DNA from: Terriglobus saanensis SP1PR4
GTDB taxonomy: Bacteria; Acidobacteriota; Terriglobia; Terriglobales; Acidobacteriaceae
Direction of reading: 5' to 3'
DNA: 64,000 nt
Assembly: GCF_000179915.2 (NCBI RefSeq)
Contig: NC_014963.1
Location: 4,898,001 to 4,962,000 of the forward strand
Shown here: in pieces, positions 58,620 to 64,000 of the stretch
How the letters are laid out: the number at the start of each line of letters is the position of its first letter
Numbering within the stretch: position 1 is the stretch's first letter
Translations under genes and position numbers: made by a program
Notes under the pieces: model-generated
What the model was told of the DNA's origin: nothing
Databases searched by the model: none
The model's input: the letters and a program-made list of their open reading frames with translations, nothing else

Positions 58620-59528
58620 ATGAGTGCAGCAGCCGTAGACAAACGCAGGGCACTGGGCAAGGGACTGGAGTCTCTTCTGCCTTCCAAGCCGACGCCGCCT
58701 CCCGCAGTCTTACCGACACTGCAAGCGGCGGAAGATACCGGGAAACCGAAGGAGCTACGCGTCGACCAGATCGTACCCAGCCGCTTTCAGACCCGCATGC
58801 GTTTCGATGAGGCGGAACTGAAGGAGCTGGCTCAATCGATTGCCGCTACGGGTGTGGTGCAGCCGGTCGTCGTCCGTCGCATGACGGATGGCAGATATGA
58901 GCTGATTGCCGGAGAGCGACGTTGGCGCGCCTCGAAGATGGCAGGCAAAGAGACGATTCCGGCGGTCGTTCGCCAGGCCAGCGATGAGCAGGCGATGGAG
59001 ATGACCATCGTCGAGAACCTGCAGCGCTCTGATCTCAACCCGATGGAACAGGCGCGGGCCTTTGATCGGCTGGGGCGCGAGTTCGCGCTGACACAGGAGC
59101 AGATAGCGGTGCGTACGGGAAAAGAACGCGCTTCGGTGGCGAACTTCCTGCGTTTGCTGCGACTTCCGCCCGAGGTGCAGGACAAGGTCGAGGCGGGTGA
59201 ACTTTCGTTTGGGCATGCAAAGACGCTTCTGGCCCTCGAAAACGAGGCCCAGATGGCTGCGGCGGCGAAGAAGGTGCTTGCTCTTTCCATGAGCGTTCGT
59301 CAGACAGAGACCTACATCAAAGGCCTGTTGGACCCGGAGCGCAAGCTGGGCAAGGTTGAACCCCCGCCCGAGGTGATCGATCCGAATGTGCGCGAAGCGC
59401 AGGTGGCGCTGCAAAGGGCGCTTGGCCTGAAGGTGCGCATTGAAGACAAGAATGGAAGGGGCCGGGTCGTCATTGAATACTCCCGGCTGACAGATTTCGA
59501 CACCCTTTTCGAGATGTTGACGAAGTAG
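58620..59528 (+). CDS. parB: Chromosome-partitioning protein ParB
   Basis: The 302-residue protein has an N-terminal ParA-interacting 'RRALGKGLESLLP'. The CTP-binding/ParB N domain has 'VDQIVPSRFQTRMRFDEAELKELAQSIAATGVVQPVVV', GERRWRA and 'ENLQRSDLNPMEQA'. A HTH ('LTQEQIAVRTGKERASVANFLRLL') recognises parS, and the C-terminal dimer region follows. It spreads on DNA as a CTP-gated clamp. parA, parS and parB are complete here. Confidence 0.95.
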   Translation: MSAAAVDKRRALGKGLESLLPSKPTPPPAVLPTLQAAEDTGKPKELRVDQIVPSRFQTRMRFDEAELKELAQSIAATGVVQPVVVRRMTDGRYELIAGERRWRASKMAGKETIPAVVRQASDEQAMEMTIVENLQRSDLNPMEQARAFDRLGREFALTQEQIAVRTGKERASVANFLRLLRLPPEVQDKVEAGELSFGHAKTLLALENEAQMAAAAKKVLALSMSVRQTETYIKGLLDPERKLGKVEPPPEVIDPNVREAQVALQRALGLKVRIEDKNGRGRVVIEYSRLTDFDTLFEMLTK

Positions 59529-59557
59529 GTTCACGTACTCCGGAGAGGAGCCCGGTT

Positions 59558-60283
59558 TTGATCGCTGCAACAGAGTTTGAATATCGCTATCGCTACATGC
59601 TGCATGGCCTGATCTATGCGATCGGCTTTTCCGCGCCGTGGGATGCGACGGCCTTCCAGGTGGGCAATCACACGTTCTGGCTGAAGGCCGCCGCCTGGTT
59701 TTCAGAACATCTCGGTATGGGATTTCTTTCCGCGACGAACCTGGTGCTTGGGCTGGCGATCCTGTTTGCCGTCGCGGGAGCTTTGCTGAGATGGTGGGCC
59801 GCGGCCTATCTGGGTGCGTCGACGACACAGCGCGGCAGCATGGTAGCAGGGCGCGTGGTGGCGGACGGACCGTATCGCTATGTGCGCAATCCGCTCTATC
59901 TTGGCACTGTTTTGAACACGATGGCCCTTGTGGTCCTGATGCGACCCGCAGGCGCGGGACTCACCATGGTTTTGATCACGGTCTTTCAACTGCGCCTGAT
60001 CGCCCGCGAAGAACCCTTCCTGACGCGCGAGATCGGTCCTGCCTATACGGAATACTGCCGCGCTGTGCCGAGGATTATTCCGCGGTTGCGGTCCAGCGTG
60101 CCTCACGGAGGCGTTCGGCCGACCTGGGGACAGGGATTGACGAGCGAGGTATATGTCGTAGGTACCGCTCTGTCGTTCGCAGCGTTGGGGTGGCGGTATG
60201 ACGCCAAGCTGGTGGTGCAGGGCATCCTGGTGAGTGTGGGGCTGGCGCTGGTGGTGCGGGCGTTCATTCCGAACCGGGGATAA
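59558..60283 (+). CDS. Isoprenylcysteine carboxyl methyltransferase-like membrane protein (ICMT/PEMT superfamily)
   Basis: The 241-residue protein has four to six helices and the C-terminal signature 'GPYRYVRNPLYLGTVLNTMAL' followed by 'REEPFLTREIGPAYTEYCRAVPRIIP', the SAM-binding part of the ICMT/PEMT family. Bacterial members methylate lipids or small molecules in the membrane. It starts with TTG (59558) after a strong GGAGAGGAG site. A MOSC gene follows after 4 bases, so parB may lead a longer transcript. Confidence 0.85.
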   Translation: MIAATEFEYRYRYMLHGLIYAIGFSAPWDATAFQVGNHTFWLKAAAWFSEHLGMGFLSATNLVLGLAILFAVAGALLRWWAAAYLGASTTQRGSMVAGRVVADGPYRYVRNPLYLGTVLNTMALVVLMRPAGAGLTMVLITVFQLRLIAREEPFLTREIGPAYTEYCRAVPRIIPRLRSSVPHGGVRPTWGQGLTSEVYVVGTALSFAALGWRYDAKLVVQGILVSVGLALVVRAFIPNRG

Positions 60284-60287
60284 AGGG

Positions 60288-60821
60288 ATGTTGGTCGAAG
60301 CGGTCAGCCTGAGTGCGCGGCACGGTTTCTGCAAGGAACCGCAGATCTTTGTGCGGCTCCTTGCAGGGGTGGGCGTGGAGGGCGACGCGCACGCGGGCAA
60401 AACGGTGCAGCATCTCCACGACAAGCGCAAGGACCCGACCCAGCTAAACCGGAAACAGGTGCATCTGCTGGAGGCCGAGTTTCTAGAAGAGCTGGCGGCC
60501 AAGGGCTTCCGCCTGCGACCGGGCGAGTTTGGGGAAAACATCCTGACGCGCGGGCTCGCGCTCGCGGAGCTGCCGGAGGGAACGGAGCTTTGCCTTGGAG
60601 AGCAGGCTGTTGTTCAACTGACCGGTCTTCGCAATCCTTGTGTGCAGATCGACCGCTTTCAGAGTGGGCTGCTGGCAGAGACGATTGAGCAGTTGAACTC
60701 CGGAGAGCGGCGTTTCAAGGCTGGGGTGATGGGTGTTGTGTTGCTGGGTGGGGATGTTGCTTCCGGCGACGCGATCCGTGTGAAACTGCCGCTGACTCCG
60801 AAGGCGATGGTTCGGATTTAG
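60288..60821 (+). CDS. MOSC-domain protein
   Basis: The 177-residue protein from ATG 60288 has 'GVGVEGDAHAGKT', 'LNRKQVHLLEAEFLEEL', 'LRPGEFGENILTRGLALAELPEGTELCLGEQAVVQLTGLRNPCVQIDRF' and 'GVMGVVLLGGDVASGD', the MOSC pattern with Cys within NPC. MOSC domains bind molybdenum cofactor or reductively handle N-hydroxylated compounds (YiiM type). No moco gene is near. The start has AAGGG directly before it and lies 4 bases after the preceding stop. Confidence 0.9.
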   Translation: MLVEAVSLSARHGFCKEPQIFVRLLAGVGVEGDAHAGKTVQHLHDKRKDPTQLNRKQVHLLEAEFLEELAAKGFRLRPGEFGENILTRGLALAELPEGTELCLGEQAVVQLTGLRNPCVQIDRFQSGLLAETIEQLNSGERRFKAGVMGVVLLGGDVASGDAIRVKLPLTPKAMVRI

Positions 60822-60839
60822 AGTTTCGACTTGTACTTG

Positions 60840-60879
60840 AACCCATGTCCCAGAAGCGGGACATGGGGCACCCGGGTTC
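60840..60879 (-). repeat. Composite repeat, module B copy 4 (reverse)
   Basis: Read on the minus strand: GAACCCGGGTGCCCCATGTC, CCGCTTCTGGGACATGGGTT. It matches copies 1 and 2. Confidence 0.85.
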
Positions 60880-60904
60880 TGGGATGACAAAGGGGCTTCC
60901 TGAG

Positions 60905-60968
60905 GGATTCGGTTTGTGCGCTCTGCGCGACCCCACCCTTTCGCAAAGAACGCGAAAGAATGGGGCAC
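60905..60968 (-). repeat. Composite repeat, module A copy 6 (reverse)
   Basis: Read on the minus strand: GTGCCCCATTCTTTCGCG, TTCTTTGCGAAAGGG, TGGGGTCGCGCAGAGC, GCACAAACCGAATC. The pair A-B is kept in the same relative order as elsewhere but inverted as a unit. Confidence 0.85.
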
Positions 60969-61001
60969 GAAGGTCGGAGCCGGGACTCGTAAAATACACA
61001 G

Positions 61002-61532
61002 ATGGATCGCAAATTTACCTGTTCAGTGTGTGGCGAGGTGCATGAATCGCTGCCTCTGAGCTATAACGCTAAGATTCCAGACGCTTTAGGTGCGATTCCC
61101 GAAATGGAACGCGCCAGCCGAGCACAGTGGAATGCGGACCAGTGCGTTCTCGATGGCACGCGGTTCTTCCTTCGAGGCAGAATCCTACTGCCGATTACGG
61201 ATGCGCCGCCGGAGCCGCTGGAGAAGGATGGGCCGAACTTCGTCTTCGGAGTCTGGGCTGAGCTGGACGAAGCGACCTTCCTGCGCGTTCACGAGAAGTG
61301 GTTCGATCCGCAGAGGGTCATGGAACCTTTTTACCCGGCGAGGATGCATACGTCGCTGTTTCTCTACCCGGAGACGCGAGGGCTGGAGCTGTTGCTCCAG
61401 ACCAGGGCCGTCGGGCGGCGACCGCATATCACCGTTCGCGATGCCGGGCATCCGCTTTACCGCGAGCAGAGGGACGGGATCACGATGGAACAGATCCAGG
61501 GGTTCGCGGAGCGCATGTTGCATCGCTCCTAA
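61002..61532 (+). CDS. DUF2199 protein
   Basis: The 176-residue protein begins 'FTCSVCGEVHESLPLSYNAKIPDAL' with a Cys-x2-Cys pair, and continues 'FFLRGRILLPITD', 'FVFGVWAELDEATFLRVHEKW' and 'HPLYREQRDGITMEQIQGFAERML', which is the DUF2199 pattern. Function is unknown; the CxxC may bind zinc. Reverse module A copy 6 ends 33 bases before the start. Confidence 0.85.
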   Translation: MDRKFTCSVCGEVHESLPLSYNAKIPDALGAIPEMERASRAQWNADQCVLDGTRFFLRGRILLPITDAPPEPLEKDGPNFVFGVWAELDEATFLRVHEKWFDPQRVMEPFYPARMHTSLFLYPETRGLELLLQTRAVGRRPHITVRDAGHPLYREQRDGITMEQIQGFAERMLHRS

Positions 61533-61622
61533 CCAGGGAAATATATACCTGACGAATCATCAGGAAGGGCGGATGATAGGTGGGAATCAGGTATTCCTAA
61601 ACCAGTGTCCGGGAGCGAATGG

Positions 61623-62435
61623 GTGGCGGTCTTTTATGTCTATGTTGATGAGAGTGGGAAACTGTCGGGCAAGACAGACTATACGTGTTTGTGTGGATTC
61701 GTTGGACACGGAATGGCTTGGGAGTCGATCAGCACCGGTTGGACGATGTGTCGAATGCGCTGGGGATGTCCGCCTATACATATGAGTCGAGTGATGAATC
61801 CGACTGCAAAAGATGATGCTTGGAATAAATACCGTAAGCAGTTTTCTAGTGAGGAAAAGTGGATAGATAATCGCGATGCAATGTTGGAGGATTTCGCGAG
61901 AATCATAGCGGCTCACGATGCTGTAGCAATTGGTACTGTAATCGACGCGAACTGCTATCGAAGAATCCAAGCTGGCCCAGATGCTTTCGATACTGCTGAT
62001 TCCAACGTTTTCGCCTTCCATAACATCATCATGCGCGGGCTTGAAAAGATTAGTACGGTCGATACAAACTCTACCCTCAGCGTGATCGTGGACGATGACC
62101 CTGAGTATGCATGGCAATACTACAAACTTCTTGATGGGCTAAGGCAGAATCCAGATAAGAGGTTTGCAAAGGTCCCCGAACGCGTTCACGCCATTTGTTT
62201 TGGTAATGATGTCTCATATCCTGGCCTTCAGGCGGCTGATATGCTTTCTTGGCTGGCGAGGGATTTCATGGTCAGAAAGAAAACCGACCCCAGTGCAGAG
62301 ATCTCAACTCTGCTTGCTTATTTGACACATGCTGGTATGCACCAGCCGAGCATTATGGATGAGAAGCAACTTTTACAACTAGCACAAAATGTAACTGAAG
62401 CGAAGAAAATGGCGGAACAGGATGAACTTGCATAA
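61623..62435 (+). CDS. DUF3800 protein
   Basis: The protein shows the DUF3800 opening 'VFYVYVDESGKLSG' (Asp-Glu-Ser-Gly of the RNase-H-like core). A middle 'TVDTNSTLSVIVDDDPEYAWQYYKLLDGL' and the late 'SYPGLQAADMLSWLARDFM', where the Asp supplies another acidic ligand, complete the pattern. DUF3800 is often in mobile or defence-linked regions; nuclease activity has been proposed. GTG 61623 has GGGAG 7 bases upstream and is preferred to GTG 61605 (270 residues). It overlaps a small helical protein gene at the 3' end. Codons are clearly less GC-rich than the neighbours. Confidence 0.82.
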   Translation: MAVFYVYVDESGKLSGKTDYTCLCGFVGHGMAWESISTGWTMCRMRWGCPPIHMSRVMNPTAKDDAWNKYRKQFSSEEKWIDNRDAMLEDFARIIAAHDAVAIGTVIDANCYRRIQAGPDAFDTADSNVFAFHNIIMRGLEKISTVDTNSTLSVIVDDDPEYAWQYYKLLDGLRQNPDKRFAKVPERVHAICFGNDVSYPGLQAADMLSWLARDFMVRKKTDPSAEISTLLAYLTHAGMHQPSIMDEKQLLQLAQNVTEAKKMAEQDELA

Positions 62436-62619
62436 AACGGAATCTGAGAACTTCGATGCAGCGATGGACACCTTGTTAAGAGCGAATCCGCAGCTTGTAA
62501 AGGCTGCGATGGAACAGGAGAAGCAAGAGCGCGAAGCGGAGCGTAAAGCTAAACGCGCTTCTTCGGATCCCGCTTCTTTCAACCACGGTAGGAGAACTAC
62601 CTTGATCTCTCAAGTATAG
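62422..62619 (+). CDS. Small helical protein coupled to DUF3800
   Basis: The 65-residue protein has 'AAMDTLLRANPQLVKAAMEQEKQEREAERKAKR', a charged coiled-coil-like helix, then a Ser/Arg-rich tail. Its start lies 14 bases inside the DUF3800 gene in another frame, so translation is linked. Small charged helical partners beside DUF3800 genes have the look of accessory or antitoxin-like proteins; this is inference. Confidence 0.6.
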   Translation: MNLHKTESENFDAAMDTLLRANPQLVKAAMEQEKQEREAERKAKRASSDPASFNHGRRTTLISQV

Positions 62620-62785
62620 TTGCCCTAACTAGAGTAGGAAGTCTTATCGGTGTTGATCTTCTTCTCTGCCAATAGGCATGCTTCTGCAGCACGGTGCCGG
62701 GTGCTCGTGCTGGTGGGTGAAATCGTTTGGCTGGGCCATCTCGGTGTGTTACCCGATTGCGATGATCCGAGCAGGGGAACACCTT
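62620..62785. other. Intergenic stretch between convergent genes
   Basis: 166 bases between the small DUF3800 partner and the permease stop. No hairpin with T-run and no gene was recognised. Confidence 0.5.
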
Positions 62786-64000
62786 TCACTCGTACCGCAA
62801 TGCTTCCAACGGATCAACCTTCGTCGCCCGCCGCACCGGCGCCCAGCACGCCAGAAGTCCCACTCCGACGCACAGCGCACCCACGGCGATCAAGGTTGCG
62901 GGATCGCCGGGTTGCACTTCAAACAGGAACGACTTCAGGACCCGCGACAAAACAATGGCCAGAACAACGCCAGCGATCACGCCACTCGCGATCAATCGAA
63001 ATCCTTCTCCGAAGATCAATTTCCGAATGTCAGTCTGCTGCGCTCCCATCGCACTTCGAATCGCCAGTTCCTTGCGTCTGGAGGCCACAGACAAGGAAAG
63101 CACACCGTAGATTCCCACCAGCGTCAGCAGGCTTCCCAGTGCTGAAAATCCCGTGAGCAGGTGCATGGCAAAGGTGCGTGAGGAGAGAGATTCGTCACGA
63201 ATCTGTTGCAGAGTCTTCACATTTTCAATCGCCGCCGTTGGATCTACGGAGCGTAGCTCTCGTTCCACCGCAGCCACCATCGTTCGCGGATCTCCCGCAG
63301 ACCGAATCACAAGATGTTTGGAAAACGCATTTGCTTGCCAAAGTGGCAGATAGACCTCCAGGGACGCCTCCTGTGTTAAATCATCGGTCCGTCCGTTCGC
63401 AATCTCGCCGACAATTTCGATGCCCGGCTTATCGCGCCCGTTGGGCCAGAACTTTCGTCCGATGACGTTGCCTTGCGGAAAGTAGCGTTCCGCAAATGCC
63501 TTATTTACGATCGCCACCGCAGGCGCCTTGTCGTCATCCGTCGAACGAAATTCCCGTCCTTCTATCAACGCCATGCTCATCAACTTGAAGTAGTCAGGCG
63601 TGACCGCGCGTAGCGGCAGAGCTGTCTTTTCGCTCTCTTTCATCGCCGCCGGCTGCCCCTCAATCTCCAAAGTTGCGGGCCAGTTGTTTCCCGTAAGCGG
63701 CACTCCCCAGGCAAACGCTGCGTACTGCACGCCTGGCAGAGCTGCAACGCGCTCCAGCGCTTGCCGGTGAAAGCTGCCCCAGGTCGAGGAGCTTTGCACC
63801 TCCGTCACGCTCATCGTTAAAATCCGGCTCGTGCTGTAACCCGACGGCACCGCGGCGATCTTCACCATCGTACGAATCAGCAGTCCCGCGCCCACCAGCA
63901 ATGCCAGCGTCAGCGCTGTCTGCAGTATCGTGACCCCTTGTAGAAGCCGCCTCTCTCCGGTTCCCGCTGTCCCTTTCGGGCCCGCGCTTTTCAGCACATC
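62786..64000 (-). CDS. MacB/FtsX-family ABC permease, C-terminal part
   Basis: The frame runs off the right edge, so only the last 405 residues or so are visible. They include a helix ('ILQTALTLALLVGAGLLIRTMVKI', about 25-48) and a periplasmic MacB-like domain ('LTMSVTEVQSSS ... VAIVNKAFAERYFPQGNVIGRKF'). Three C-terminal helices follow in the FtsX layout ('LLTGFSALGSLLTLVGIYGVLSLSVASRRKELAIRSAMGA ... VDPLEALRYE'). This is the acidobacterial permease type (ADOP) with two FtsX modules. These permeases act with a MacB-type ATPase in lipoprotein or peptide export; substrate unknown. Confidence 0.9.
   Translation of the reverse strand, partial: DVLKSAGPKGTAGTGERRLLQGVTILQTALTLALLVGAGLLIRTMVKIAAVPSGYSTSRILTMSVTEVQSSSTWGSFHRQALERVAALPGVQYAAFAWGVPLTGNNWPATLEIEGQPAAMKESEKTALPLRAVTPDYFKLMSMALIEGREFRSTDDDKAPAVAIVNKAFAERYFPQGNVIGRKFWPNGRDKPGIEIVGEIANGRTDDLTQEASLEVYLPLWQANAFSKHLVIRSAGDPRTMVAAVERELRSVDPTAAIENVKTLQQIRDESLSSRTFAMHLLTGFSALGSLLTLVGIYGVLSLSVASRRKELAIRSAMGAQQTDIRKLIFGEGFRLIASGVIAGVVLAIVLSRVLKSFLFEVQPGDPATLIAVGALCVGVGLLACWAPVRRATKVDPLEALRYE

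Overview
The window looks like a chromosomal piece of an Acidobacteriota, most likely class Terriglobia (Terriglobus/Granulicella/Edaphobacter relatives). The support is a GC-rich coding style, a TIGR03435-family protein, an Oar-like TonB-dependent receptor with an N-terminal carboxypeptidase-regulatory domain, a MacB/FtsX-type permease, many secreted glycoside hydrolases, and a housekeeping block rsmG-parA-parB with six parS sites. No tRNA, rRNA, transposase, prophage or CRISPR array was seen.

Layout. 1-8 kb: end of an M20 amidohydrolase, a secreted protein, a TIGR03435 protein, a compact cytosine methyltransferase + HNH nuclease pair, a lipocalin-like protein divergent from a LysR regulator, and a GH35 beta-galactosidase coupled to that regulator. 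8-16 kb: rsfS with a histone-like tail, the Oar-like receptor, rlmH, cobO and an M3 peptidase. 16-27 kb: tandem cytochromes P450, a GH128-like glucanase, an MFS exporter, a MerC-like protein, a 980-residue double pectate-lyase-fold protein fused to a beta-propeller, a TetR/NmrA divergent pair with clear operators, and an alpha/beta hydrolase. 28-31 kb: vsr - m5C methyltransferase - PmeII-like endonuclease. 31-42 kb: S9 peptidase, accD, an accessory block (Crp-like regulator, TPR protein, SnoaL-like pseudogene, condensation-like acyltransferase, O-methyltransferase, a 31-residue membrane protein), then folC-plsC. 42-56 kb: accessory region with two SDR genes, TetR, LysR and MarR regulators, a VOC protein, a RluA-like synthase lacking the usual motif-II Asp, an Abi-alpha (DUF4393) protein, a deoxyribosyltransferase/TIR-like protein, a DUF2971 protein, several small membrane proteins and a broken partial copy of a local epimerase gene. 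56-64 kb: class I amidotransferase, rsmG, parA, parB, methyltransferase, MOSC, DUF2199, a DUF3800 + small-protein pair, and a permease running off the right edge.

Two families of non-coding repeats overlay this. One is a composite element made of reshuffled hairpin modules (A-D below), present at 8, 16, 19.8, 26.4, 27.9, 37.3 and 60.9 kb. It creates false N-terminal extensions on at least two neighbouring ORFs and abuts a truncated gene. The other is built around AAGCCGACTT / GATAAACGC and occurs about nine times, only between 42.5 and 54.5 kb. These families, the clustered candidate defence genes and several short genes that standard ORF cut-offs miss are the main points for follow-up. All family names come from reading the proteins by eye; no database search was possible.
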